A stretch of 64,000 nucleotides of DNA from contig CM055318.2 of NCBI GenBank assembly GCA_029255685.2, forward strand, positions 16,931,001 through 16,995,000, given 5' to 3'. Position 1 is the first letter of the stretch. Every line of letters starts with the position of its first letter. A program made the position numbers and the translations under genes. Source of the stretch: Silene conica (taxonomy: Eukaryota > Streptophyta > Magnoliopsida > Caryophyllales > Caryophyllaceae). This document shows positions 32,902-45,095 of this stretch, piece by piece. The notes beneath the pieces are model-generated. The model ran no database searches. It was not told the origin of the DNA and saw only the letters and a program-made list of their open reading frames with translations.

Positions 32902-35900
32902 CTAGTTTTCTTGCCCGTGCGTTGCACGGATATATATTAAAATAAGTTGTAATTATAGAATTATACTACCTTTTTCATTGTAAAACACTAATCATAAATT
33001 TAATGTTTGATATAATATTCTTTTAGATTTCTTACTAACCTAATTAGAAAATTCTTTATTTAGTTAGCAAATGAGGTATGAGAGAAATATTGAAGGAACG
33101 AAGGTTTCCAAACAATACATCTGAAATGATATAATAGTGTTAAGCGTGTTACAAATTTACAATCATTTTCATCTTGAAAAAATTAACTCAATTAAAAGTT
33201 AGTGATATAATACTGACACGACATATTATACTTCCTTAATTCTTATTTAATGTTCTCACATTCTATTTTTTTACAATTTAATCAAATGTTTTCCTTTCAT
33301 ACTTGGTAAAATAATTGACAAAAATATCTTCTCCTATTTCTTGTATTTACAATGATATCATTGCGAATTTGCAACTGCAACTCCACATTACGACATCTTT
33401 CTATACATATCTGTAAATATTTTCAATAATACTCCCACAAAAAACATTATAAACTCATTCCACATTAAAAATTATCCTCCAACCCAAGGGAGCCTTCCAT
33501 CGGATTGAAGATAATATAACATTTGATTGTTTAGTTTTGTATCTAACAAATAAACAAAATTGAGTTTATACACATGATATTTTAAATATTTTTAGCTTAT
33601 AAATATATATATTTGTCGGTTCTTTTCTCTTATGATACACATTTTCAAATAAAATGTATTTGTTTATCTTCTCCAATCAATATCTCACGTTATCCACTTT
33701 TGTCCATATTCAACCATTTCCACCCATCAGAATCAACCTTAACCATATTCATATTCCTAAACAACTTAACCCCACATATGAATATATTTTTCTATCTCCT
33801 AAATCTCACTCATAAACGTCAAAGAGTAATCCTACCTATAGAGTACCATTCGCACCCAGTTAACCAACTTAACCATTTAAATCAATTGTAAATGTATTCT
33901 GGAAACTCCAACCTAACCTACTGACATTTACTTGCACTACTTAAATCACACTCGCTCTTCAACATCGTGGAGTAACTCTATCCCCAAGACACCCACCTCC
34001 TCTCTCAAAACATATTTACCCCCACCCCTCGAACACATCCAATGTAAAATCAAACATCTCCCAATAACAATCAAAATTGAGTATACATACATGTTACTTT
34101 AGAGATTTTAAACCTCTTTTCACAGCATTTGTGCCTCTATTATTATCACAAAATAGAATTTTGAAATAAAATTTTGTCTACCTACTTTCTCAGTTATTCT
34201 AATTATTTTGTAGTACATACATATCTTTTTTCCACACCATTTAGGTATTCGCCGTACCCTTCTCACATAACTACCCAACTTGACTAACATAATCAACCTT
34301 ATCCCTGAACAAGCCTAACCTATAGAAATTTTCTTTTACAACTCACATCACACTTTTAAACGTCGGAGAGTAACCTTATCCCCCAAGATAGTTACCTCAT
34401 ACTTCGAGATCTATCTATTCCTATCCCTAGACAAATCGACACATCAATTTAAAATCACTCTCTACCCTATAAGACAACGTTCCACTGTAAAGAATAAGTT
34501 GGAAATATGGAGGTAAAAAAAGAATACAGGCTATAATAAACTATAATCTAATACTAATTAAAGATAACTTTGATCGTTTTACGACTTACTCTATCCGTCT
34601 CGAAAAAGCATCTTTCATTTGTCATTACTTTGTTGTTTATGAATATCTTTTAATACCCACTTGCATGCATTTCATCTCATCAACTATTCCGCTTAACTCA
34701 CCTAAGTCGTCATTGTGTTCTTTAATATTTATATTTGTTTTTATACTCCTTAAATCGTAATTTGACAACGCAACTAACCAACTTGATCATCAGAATCATC
34801 AACTGTATTCTTGAACAACCATGACCAATTTGCTATACTACTCAAATAACACTCTTAAATGCCGAAGAGTAACCATATATACCCCTGGAAACAATTACCT
34901 CCTCCCTCAAAATCTATTTACCCCCACCCCCCATAAAAAATATGTCATTCTACACACTTAAAATATTTATTAAGAACAATGTTCCATCATTAGAGAATAA
35001 GGTGAAAATATGTAGAAATAAATATTTTGTTGTTTTCAATACACACTTAAAATACATGTCATCCACACAATTATTCCACTTCACCTATCTACATTATCAT
35101 TGTGATATTTAATATTTATATTTATACTAATTAAATCCAAATTTGACATTTTCGAGATTTCTCTAAAATATAATATATTTGACATTTATTTTATTTCCTT
35201 TTTACTTAATTAAAAAAATTATCTCATTTCTTTCGTATAATTAAGTACAAAAGTGTATAATATTTACTTGAACAGTAGTGCTACTCTTGTACCAAAAAAT
35301 AGTAGTATTGTTCTTAATTCGGTCGAAATGTGTAATTGATCGCAAATGATCCTTTTAGGTAGAAATTTGTTTAGACTTAACTATTTAACTAATTTCATTT
35401 ATTAGTTCCTCACTTTTTTAATTAAGACGGAGATATTCATTTTAAGTTTGAAAGAGTTAAGTAATATAAAAAAGATAAGAACATAATGTGCAGAAAAAGT
35501 AACAAATTTGTCTTAGTACTCTTATATCCCCGTGTGACTATTTTTGACTCACTTTAATGTTAAGACGAAGAGAAACTGAGTTAGTTCTTTCTCCCGCTTT
35601 CCCATTTTCATTTTTAATAGAAACGCTGAATAATGTTAATAACCCTATTAAATACTAAGTATATAAATATTAAAGAATAATGTTCTAAGTCTAGTAGGAA
35701 AATTGTAAATAATCAATTATTTTCTAATTCATTTCCGATTTTCATTTTTAATAAAAATCATGAGTAAAGTTAATAACTTTAAATAGTAAGTATACAAATC
35801 TTAAAGAGTAATAATGTTCTAAATCTAATAGGAAAATTGTAAATAATCAACTATTTTCTATTTTTCTGAATCTAATAGAAAAATTGTAAATAATGTATAA

Positions 35901-36122
35901 TTTTATTATTTTCTAATTCTTATAGGAAAATTATAAATAAATTATTATTTAAACAACTATTTTCTAATTTTCTAATTCTAATAGAAAAATTGTAAATAAT
36001 TAATTATCTCCTAATTCTAGTAGAAATAGTAAATAAATAATTATTTATAAATAATAGTGTTTTGTAAAAGGTGGAGACTACCACGTTACTCAAGAAAAGC
36101 CTCCTTTAATTATATATATTGA
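32902..36122 (-). mobile_element. Probable non-autonomous Helitron (3' hairpin and CTAG end)
   Basis: Read on the minus strand, the right end is a hairpin CCGTGCAACGCACGG, then GCAAGAAAACTAG, then T from the host. This matches the Helitron rule of a short stem about 10 bases before CTRR with insertion between A and T. The other end reads TCAATATATATAATTAAAGG, an AT-rich start with TC after an A. No TIR, TSD or Rep/helicase ORF is present. The body has degenerate tandem units at about 33790-34925 (CGTCGGAGAGTAACC..CCCCCAAGA type, four copies about 0.4-0.5 kb apart) and about 115-bp units at 35680-36040 (AGGAAAATTGTAAATAATCA). Confidence 0.6.
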
Positions 36123-36575
36123 TTGATTATATGATTGAGACACCCAAACTTTACAGACGAGTATATTCCAAGATTAAAGAAATTTTTAAATTACTTTAAC
36201 ATGCAGCAACTAAAATGATTAAATTGAGTAACGATGAGTATAAAGGAAGAACATGAAGTGAATACCAAATATAATAATAACTAGTTTCGTTGCCCGTGCA
36301 ATGCACGAGATAATTTTATGTTTTCTTGCTTATAATTTTGACGTATATTTTTATTCATAAAATTGAACGTCAATGTTTGAAGATAAATGTATAACAAATT
36401 TTTCGCAAATTAAAATTTATAGTACAAAATAATCAATAGTACAAGACAATTACATATTTTTTTAAAAAGTTTTAATAGTTTGAACTATGAAGACAAATAT
36501 TTTTTTTTGTTAATTACAAAACAAATACAGTATATTGTTATAATAGTATAGGGTTAGAGTTTTTTTGGGTAGTTA
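36123..36575. other. AT-rich spacer with a second Helitron-like 3' end at 36281
   Basis: At 36281-36307 the minus strand reads CTCGTGCATTGCACG, then GGCAACGAAACTAG and T, another hairpin-CTAG terminus like the one at 32902. Its body to the right is short and AT-rich and appears cut off before the repeat at 36576. No gene. Confidence 0.45.
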
Positions 36576-37182
36576 TGCCCTATTCTTTTGGATTTCAAGT
36601 CACTTAATTTAAGTTCACTTCAGATCCTATAAGTTCAGTTCAGTTCAGTTCCTATAAGTTCAGTTCAGTTCCTATAAGTTCAGTTCAGTTCAGTTCAGAT
36701 CCTATAAGTTCAGTTCAGTTCAGTTCCTATAAGTTCAGTTCAGTTCAGTTCCTATAAGTTCAGTTTATATAAACTCAATTAAGAAAAGTTATATACGGAC
36801 TATTATTTTTAACAACCGATACAAACATTTTACTTTAATTATTCGATACACGTCATCAATAAAAAAAAAACTCATTAATAATTTACCCGTCTTTTACTCT
36901 TTAATTAATGCCAAACTATCATCTTCATAAATGCCAAACTATCATCTTCATAAATGCCAAAAACAACTCATTATAAGACACACTCACCCTCACCAATTGT
37001 CACTCTCCCATTAATCAGATTCTTCATCACCCAGTAGTAGTGAATTATTTTTTATCGTAATGTAATCGTAGTATAATGTATGAACTATGAACAAACCATT
37101 ATATCTAAAGTTAAAAATATTATAAATTATCTTGTGTTTTAGAATATTTTTTATCAATGTCATCTATTGGATAACAACAACA

Positions 37183-37184
37183 GC

Positions 37185-37228
<44 letters not shown>
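37183..37228. repeat. AAT trinucleotide microsatellite
   Basis: About fifteen AAT units in a row. It served as the insertion site of the SINE to its right, whose target copy is made of the same units. Confidence 0.9.
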
Positions 37229-37231
<3 letters not shown>

Positions 37232-37234
37232 CAA

Positions 37235-37489
37235 GCCCGCAAGGGTGGAGTCTAGTGGTTAAAACTTGGGCCACATTCCCAAGGGTCTCAGGTTCAAGCC
37301 TCACCGAGAGCGATCTTGGGGGTAAATTGGCTTGAGCCTATGCCTTCTAGATTTCGAGCCTGTCACCCCGTAAAAAAGGGTGGTTAACCTAGCGTACGTG
37401 GTTTGCAGGCTATCACGTATGCTCGGGGGTTTACCCAGTGCGCACCAAAGGTAGCGGCTGCGGGTTCCCACGTCATTCAAAAAAAAAAA
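37235..37489 (+). mobile_element. tRNA-derived SINE
   Basis: A 255-bp unit starts GCCCGCAAGGGTGGAGTCTA. A box-A-like sequence TGGAGTCTAGTGGTTAAAA and a box-B-like GGTTCAAGCCTC lie about 35 bases apart, as in an internal RNA polymerase III promoter. It ends in a run of nine to ten A and is flanked by a long copy of AATAATAATAACAACAA. No protein is encoded. These are the marks of a plant SINE. Confidence 0.8.
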
Positions 37490-37714
37490 TAATAATAATA
37501 ACAACAACAATAACAATAGGTTCAGTTCAGATTCTATAAGTTAACTTAACTTACTTAAGTTAAGTTCAGTTCAGTTTCAGTCCAAAAGAACATGGTCTTA
37601 GAGCCTTAGAGGGTTGGACAATTTTAAAATCTATATATATTTTTATCGGCTACTAGCCTACTATCCGTCATAAGTTTAATTTTTTTAAATATTACTTGAA
37701 CACTAGTTTAAATT

Positions 37715-38962
37715 CACAATGCTTATTTGCAACGGCACTATCCGTCGCAAGCTTGTGACGGATACTGTTTTCTCTCACAAAATACCCACTTTTTCTCTCT
37801 CTACAACACTATTCATATGGTCCCCTTTCTCCACTAACTCATTTTGTATCCATTTATTTCACAAAATCTCCGTCACAAATGGTGACCCGTCGCAAACAAG
37901 ACTTACTAGTTTAAAGTAGAATACGATGAGAAAATAATAATTAATTTTTATAAAGATCGTGGGTGATCTACATCGACAATTTTGTTTCTCAATTCTTAAA
38001 TTTTAGTAGCCAATAGGAGGAAGCTAAATAATATCAATAAGCCTTACTTGTGACGGATTATCTCACAAACTTGTAACGGGTCAAATATCACCCCTAAAAA
38101 GAAATAAGACAAAAAGTAAAATGTATTGGGAACACAAATAATTTGTCTATATTTTCCTATATGGGTTTTATTTGATCCGTTACAAGCTTGTGACGGATAT
38201 CGACCGTCACAAATGAAAATTTGTGGAAATAACATACCATAAACCAAGCAACTAATCTTGCTTAAAATGGTTCTTTACTCTTAACTTAAAAACCGTTAAT
38301 CACCTCACATAGGTTAGGTATATAAGTTTTTTAACTTTTCTAATATATTCAGTTTTTCTCTTGTTCATCATACATGAATATTTTTTAAAGGAAAACGCGC
38401 ATGGAATTATAATTCATTTTTAACAAAGATCTGTGTAAATTAAGTGCATAATTTTAGTAAACATAAAATTTCATTGAAGACACGCATACATTGTCCGTCA
38501 TAAGCTAATAACATACTCGTAGTACTCTTGTCATAATCACAAATTCTTATTTACAACGGCACTATCCGTCGCAAGCTTGTGACGGATACCGTTTTCTCTC
38601 ACAAAATACCCACTTTTTCACTCTCTCCCCTTTCTCCACTACTCATTTTATATCCGTTTTATCTCACAAAATATCCGTCACAAATGGTGACCCGTCGCAA
38701 GCAAGATTTACTATATCATAATATGCAACTATTCATAAAGTGTTTCATTTCTTTCACTTACCCTGGCACCGTGTTATTGTGAGAGGGTGCCATTCAGTTT
38801 TTCTTGTGACGGGTATATCTTTTACAAGCTTGTAATGGGTCAAATACTACCCATATTCGCAGATAAGACAAAATAAAATGGTACTCCCTAAGTAGTTAAC
38901 TTCTACTTTATCTTCCTATATAAATATTACTTGTACTTGTGAATGAATAATATCCGTCACAA
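37715..38962. repeat. Cluster of four GTGACGG fold-back repeats
   Basis: Four members lie at about 37715-37905, 38045-38232, 38548-38708 and 38805-38962. Each has ends of the type TATCCGTCACAAGCTTGTGA or its complement. The first and third are close copies (GCACTATCCGTCGCAAGCTT, CACAAAATACCCACTTTTT, GGTGACCCGTCGCAA); the second and fourth form another pair. They appear to be MITE-like fold-back elements without coding capacity. Confidence 0.6.
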
Positions 38963-39180
38963 ATACACCTTCGGTTAGTAAAAGCCTAGGACAAGAGGTT
39001 GCATTGGATACAGTTTAGCCCTACAAAACTGTAGTTAATCCTTGCTGTCTAATAGGCTGATCTTGAAGAGGGACATAGTTTACTTTCAGAGTTTCAGTCT
39101 TTCATGTCAATCCTCATATCCTTTATGTCACTTTAGGTTGTGTCGTGCAATTCAGATGAATAATACCGAGTATCTTCTTA

Positions 39181-39502
39181 GACCATCCCCAAGCAAAAGG
39201 TCGATTTAATCGAGTCAATAACGTATTAACCCTTAATCTTACCGTATTGACATTGACTCTCTTTTACTCTCCCAAGCAGAAAGTCGATTTAATCGAGTCA
39301 ATAACATAGTTTTTCTTTTCTTTTTTTTCTTATTTTATTTTGTAACCAATGAGAGTTTGCCACTTAAGGGGTCAATTGGGGAGTCAATTTACCCCACCTT
39401 GGGTCACAAATTGACCCTCAACACCATTGGGTCAATCATAATCTTCACTTAATTGTAATTAACTTGACCCAAGCAAGTAATTGACCTTGCTTGGGGATGG
39501 TC
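39181..39502. mobile_element. Tourist-like MITE, first of a tandem pair (TSD TTA)
   Basis: It starts GACCATCCCCAAGCAAAAGG and ends CTTGCTTGGGGATGGTC, a TIR of about 17 bases, flanked by TTA at 39178-39180 and 39503-39505. The inside is rich in GTCAATTTGACC-like words. 322 bp, no ORF. Confidence 0.85.
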
Positions 39503-39505
39503 TTA

Positions 39506-39879
39506 GACCATTCCCAAGCAAGAAATCAATTTAATCGGATCAATTGCATATTATACCTTAATCTCCCCTTATCGACCTTGACTCACTTAAACCCTCCCAA
39601 GCAAAAAGTCACGACCTAGGTCAATAACCCAATCAATTTAATTAAGAAATCAAACAAATTCACTCATTCTTTTTTTTTTCTTTTTCTTAAATGGTTGGAA
39701 GTGACTTGGAACCAATTAAAATGTGCCACGTATGAGGTCGATTGGTGAGTCAATTTATCTCAAATTGGGTCGATTTGTGACTCAAATTGACTTGAGTCAA
39801 TTCTAATCAATTTCTTAATTACAATTAACTTGACTCGACCTCATATCGACCTCCCAATTGACCTTGCTTGGGGATGGTC
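39506..39879. mobile_element. Tourist-like MITE, second of a tandem pair (TSD TTA)
   Basis: It starts GACCATTCCCAAGCAAGAAA and ends TTGCTTGGGGATGGTC, flanked by TTA at 39503-39505 (shared with the neighbour) and 39880-39882. 374 bp. The two elements are related but clearly diverged. Confidence 0.85.
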
Positions 39880-39902
39880 TTAGGAAAGCTTACTAAAACT
39901 TG

Positions 39903-40031
39903 TTAGGCTACGTTCTTTTTGGACTTAAACCCATATGATATAAATGGATTTGAATTGAAATGAACCGAATTTATAATATCTGAATTTAACTACATTAAAC
40001 TGAATTTATATGATCTAAACTGAACTCATAA
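39903..40031. repeat. TTCAG-family element, left piece (continued at 45831 and 48732)
   Basis: It begins after TTA with GGCTACGTTCTTTTTGGACT and passes into TGAACTGAAT-type units. The Ty3/gypsy element then interrupts it; the array resumes at 45831-45949 and, after the LINE, at 48732 to about 48840. Three pieces of one element are separated by two later insertions. Confidence 0.65.
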
Positions 40032-40763
40032 TGATGCGGTAGCATTAGAATCAACTGAAAATGAAGTCTTAATTTCTCGAAATGTAAATCACATTTCTGA
40101 ACCTTTTAAAATAAGCTCGAGTATAGTGAGTATGGTCACGTGGAGGAACGAAGGTGGTTGGAACAATGGAGGAAAGTGACAAGCAAGAAATGAATTAAGA
40201 CTAAGGGACAATTTATTTGTAAGATATTATAGTTACCTTATTTTAGTTTCCATAAGTTAGCTAGTAAGAATAAGGTAGTTTTATTTATTTCTTTATTGTT
40301 TATTTCCTAATTTCAATTTTAAGAATAAGGTAAGTAGTTTTAAGGTAATAGTTGATTTTAGGAAAGTTTTCCTTATCCACTTATGGAAAGGATCACAAGT
40401 TTTTAGGGAGTCTTGTGTCCCCTATTCTACTATAAATAGGGACTTATGTATTCAGTTTTTATTCATCCAAATTTGAGAGATTAATACAAGTTTTCTTGTT
40501 GTGTGCTTATTACTTGCGAGTTCTAAGTTCTATTATTTCTTCCTTGCGAGGTTGAGATAAGTTTAGTGTGATTCTATCCTTGCGAGGTGTGGATTACCAT
40601 TCGTGTGTAACATCGAGTTTCTTGCGAGAGAGGAGATCTTGTTCACGTCATATTTCTTTTATTTTTGTCTATTCCTAAAAAAAAAATACAAAAACATTGT
40701 TTTATTTCCGCTGCAATTTTATTCATCATAACAAAAGCTTAATTCTTATTAAGTTTTACATCA
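40032..40763 (+). repeat. 5' LTR of the Ty3/gypsy element
   Basis: 732 bp, TG...CA ends. It contains TATAAATAGG at 40431-40440, the likely TATA box, after CTATTCTAC. The downstream part has repeated TTGCGAG words. Confidence 0.95.
40431..40440 (+). promoter_or_regulatory. TATA box in the 5' LTR
   Basis: TATAAATAGG, repeated unchanged in the 3' LTR at 45492-45501. Placed about 330 bp before the LTR end, as expected for a U3 promoter. Confidence 0.6.
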
Positions 40764-40821
40764 ATTTGGTTACCAGAGCTAGTTTTTGATTTATTGTCTA
40801 ATAAATCAATCTTGGGAAGTC

Positions 40822-43800
40822 ATGGCTATTGGAGATGAAGCCGAAAATAGTGGCGTCAACACACCTCAAACTTGGCAAGAAGGACACGACTACTTGAAAG
40901 GAGAGATGGCTAAGATATCTTATATTCTTAAGAATATTACTCAATCATTGATGATCAATGAGAAACGTCAAGAAGATAGCGCGTCCGAGTCAGAGGTGGA
41001 AGGACCACGTTCAAAGGACAGAGCTAACAACAAAGACGAAGACGATCGTGGATTGAAGCTTGACATTCCAGAGTTTAATGGTGATATGGATCCAGAGAAG
41101 TTCTTAGACTGGATTCGACAGACGGAGCGAGTTTTTGAATACAAGGACTACGATGATAAGAAGCAATTCAAGATAGCTATTCTTAAACTTACTAAGTATG
41201 CCTCTTTATGGTATGAAAACTTGAAGAAGCAGAGAAAGAAGGCTGGAAAATCTAAGATTGATTCGTGGGAGAAGTTGAAGAAACAACTAACGAAACGATT
41301 CTTACCTCGAGATTATGAACAAGAGAATTATTTGAGGTTACAATCTCTAACTCAAGAGGGTTCCGTGACTGAGTATATCAAAGAATTTGAAAGAATGACG
41401 ATTCTTTGTGATCTTGATGAGAAGGAAGAGCTTAGAGTGGCGCGATTTATTGGAGGTTTGATTCCTTCACTTGCCACGAGAGTTGAAATTCAGAACTATG
41501 GGGGATTGGATGATGTGTGTCGATTGGCTCTAAAGTTTGAGAAGCACGATAAAGCAAAGAAACCTTATACTTATTCCAGAGGAACAAGCTCAAATTCTAA
41601 CTCAAGCTCTTATTCTAAACCACAAGGCAAGCCCAAGGAGACCCAAAAGGAAGAAGTTAGGGACAAGGTTAAGAGCAATATCGTGGAGACCAAGAGGAGT
41701 TCGATGAGACGTTATTTCAAATGCCAAGGCTATGGACATATTGCTAATGAATGTCCACAAAAGCGTGCTCTAACAATTCAAGAGTTGGTGGATATGATTC
41801 CAAACTTCGTGCTGCCAGAACGTGAGAAGGAGACAGAGGTGGCGAGTGATGAAGAAGGGGAGGAGGTCCATGAGGTCGAGCCATACAGTGATGAAGATAG
41901 GGAGGTATTGGTGATTCGTAACCTACACACCGAGGCTACTAAAGAAGGAGATGGACAACGAGAACAAATCTTTCACACTCGTTGTAAGGTGAATAATCAA
42001 CTCTGCAATCTTATTATTGATAGTGGATCGTGTACTAATGTTGCGTCGAAGGAGATGGTAGAGAATCTGAAATTGTTAACACAAAATCATCCTAAACCGT
42101 ACAAGTTGCACTGGCTTGATGGGAACAATGGGATTCAAGTTAAGAAACAAGCCTTAGTTTCTTTTAAGTTGGGACCTTATGAAGATGAAGTATGGTGTGA
42201 TGTGATTCCCATGAATGCTTGCCACATACTTTTGGGACGACCATGGCAGTTTGATCGAAAAGTTGAACATGAAGGAAGGATTAATGTTTACATTGTGACC
42301 AAAGGGAAAGCAAAGTATCACCTTAAGCCTTTGTCACCGAGTAAGAAGAAGAAACCGAGTGCTAAAGGGAGCTTATTTTTGGAAGCTAGTGAAGTCGAGG
42401 GAGCGTTGGCTCGTGGAGATCCGACCTATGTGCTGATGGTGCGCGATGTAGCAACAGAAGAAAGCAACACTGGAGTCGTACAAGAGCTATTAGACGAGTT
42501 TTGTGACGTGTTTCCTGATGAGTTACCAAATGGACTACCACCAAAGCGAGGTATCGAACATCAGGTTGATTTGGTTCCAGGAGCATCACTACCTAATAAG
42601 CCCGCTTATCGGTGCAATCCCAATGAAGCAAAGGAGTTACAGAGGCAAGTGCAGGAGTTAATTGATCGAGGATATGTGCAAGAGAGTTTGAGCCCATGTG
42701 CTGTGCCAGCATTGTTGGTACCGAAGAAGGAAGGGACTTGGCGGATGTGTATCGATAGTAGAGCCGTGAACAACATCACTATCAAATATCGTTTTCCTAT
42801 GCCTAGACTCGACGATATGCTAGATGAACTTTCTGGCTCATGTGTGTTCTCAAAGCTTGATTTAAGAAGTGGTTACCATCAGATGAGGATTCGTGAAGGT
42901 GATGAATGGAAGACCGCTTTTAAGACGAAGCAAGGGTTATACGAATGGCTTGTGATGCCATTTGGTCTGTGCAATGCGCCTAGTTCGTTTATGAGGCTCA
43001 TGAATGAGGTGTTGAGACCATTCCTTAATAAATTCGTGGTTGTTTACCTCGATGACATTCTGATCTATAGCAAAAGTGAAGAGGAGCACAAGCGACACCT
43101 TCGAGAGGTGTTCGAGATGTTGAGAGAGCAAAAGTTGTTTGCAAAACTAGAGAAGTGTACATTCATGGTTCCCAGTGTGATATTCCTTGGTTACATTGTG
43201 GGGAAAGACGGAGTAAGCATGGATCCATCGAAGGTAGAAGCTATACAAGCATGGCCTATTTCTAAATCTACTACGGAGGTACGAAGTTTTCATGGCCTAG
43301 CTTCATTCTATAGGCGATTCATCCAAAACTTCAGCTCTATCATGGCTCCTATCACGGAGTTGACAAAGAAAGGGGAATTTGTATGGACAACAAGTGCACA
43401 AAAGGCATTTGAAGAAGTGAAAAGTAAGCTATGTTCCGGACCTGTTTTGGCACTTCCAAACTTTGAGGAACTGTTCGAAGTTGAGTGTGATGCAAGCGGT
43501 GTTGGTATTGGTGCTGTGTTAGTACAAGAGAAGCAGCCTATTGCTTACTTTAGTGAGAAATTGGGTGGTGCAAGATTGAACTACTCAACATATGACAAAG
43601 AGTTCTATGCCATTGTGAGAGCGTTGGACCATTGGAGTCATTATTTGCGTCCTAAACCGTTTGTGTTACATTCTGATCATGAAGCATTGAAGCACATTCA
43701 CGGACAGCGGAAATTGAATCCTAGACATGCTAAATGGGTAAAATTTTCACAATCCTTTACTTTTTCATCAAAGTATAAAACAGGAAGCTCGAATGTAGTA

Positions 43801-45095
43801 GCCGATGCTCTTTCAAGAAGACATGTGCTACTAATTGAACTTGATGCAAGGATGCTTGGGTTTGAGCATTTCAAGGAGCTGTACAAGGATGATCCTGGTT
43901 TTTCCAAAGAACTTATGGAGCCTACGGGGCTATTCACGGTGCAAGATGGTTACTTGTTCAAGGGGAATCGATTATGTATACCCAAAGGATCGATTCAGGA
44001 GCTGTTAGTTCGAGAAGCGCATGGAGGGGCTATTGCTGGACACTTTGGAGTCAACAAACTTATGACATTGTAAGTGAGCATTTTTATTGGCCAAAGATGA
44101 TCAACGATGTGCAAAACATTGTGGCTAGGTGTGTGGTTTGTCAAAAGGCAAAAAGTTCATTCACAAAAGGGTTATACACACCTTTACCAGTTCCTACACA
44201 GCCATGGAACGAGGTTAGTATGGACTTTATCCTTGGATTACCTAGAACTCCACGTGGGATAGATTCGATTATGGTTGTAGTAGATCGATTCTCGAAGATG
44301 GCACATTTCATTCCATGTCATAAGACTGATGATGCTACAAAAGTTGCTGAACTTTATTATAAGGAGATTGTGAGACTACATGGTATTCCTCTTACCATTG
44401 TTTCAGATCGAGATGTGAAGTTTTTGAGTTACTTCTGGAAGACATTATGGAGATTGGTTGGAACAAAGTTATTGTTTAGCACATCGCATCATCCACAAAC
44501 AGATGGACAGACCGAAGTAACAAATCGGACCCTTGGGAGTCTATTACGAGGTCTAGTGAGCAAAAGCACGAAGGATTGGGATATCAAGTTAGCTCATGCC
44601 GAGTTTGCTTATAATAGAACTCCATCAATGACAACGGGAAGAGCACCATTTGAGATTGTGTATGGAGTAAATCCGTACCTTCCTATTGATTTGGTCCCTA
44701 TACCAAAGAAAGATGTTTTGAGTTTCGAAGCTAAGGAAAGAAAAGCTGCATTTTTGCGAGTTTGTGAACAAGTTCGAGCCCAAATCGAGAAGGCTAATGC
44801 TAAATACAAAGAGAAGGCAAACAAGAATCGAAAACAACCTGTTTTCAAAGTTGGCGATCTTGTTTGGTTACACTTGCGGAAGGAGAGATTTCCATCAAAG
44901 AGGAAGAGTAAGTTGATGCCAAGAGCTGATGGTCCATTCAAGGTGTTAGAATGTTATGGGTCAAGTGCATACAAGATAGATTTGCCGAGCGAATATGGAG
45001 GAGTGAGTGCTACATTCAATGTTGGAGATCTATCACCATACCTTGCAGATGACAATTTGAGGTCAAATTTTCAAAAAAAGAGAGGGAGAGAATGA
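40822..45095 (+). CDS. Ty3/gypsy gag-pol polyprotein, one frameshift in integrase
   Basis: The first ATG is at 40822. Domains in order: gag capsid (about 41050-41560); zinc knuckle at about 41713-41757; aspartic protease with DSG (about 42015); reverse transcriptase with YLDD (about 43045); RNase H (FEVECDASG at about 43480); then integrase. Integrase has the HHCC start (His pair at about 44020-44045, CVVCQKAK at about 44140), core Asp residues in SMDFILG and VSDRDVKF, and Glu in QTDGQTEV; the end reads [13 protein letters not shown] see no chromodomain; a CRM-like chromovirus is possible. Two lesions: the first Cys of the zinc knuckle is Tyr (RRYFKC), and a one-base loss at about 44058 moves the frame, so the first frame stops at 44071-44073 and integrase continues in another frame to 45095. 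As read, this copy cannot make a full polyprotein. Confidence 0.92.

Larger units (their letters stand above)
36576..37597. mobile_element. Complete member of the TTCAG-ended family, TSD TTA; PIF/Harbinger-like MITE
   Basis: The left end TGCCCTATTCTTTTGGATTT and the reversed right end GACCATGTTCTTTTGGACTG form imperfect TIRs. TTA flanks both (36573-36575 and 37598-37600). Inside each end is an array of AGTTCAGTTCCTATA-type units. The middle matches the copies at 29290-31060 in reverse. A SINE and an AAT microsatellite lie within. No ORF, so it is non-autonomous. The group assignment rests only on the TTA target and end style. Confidence 0.55.
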
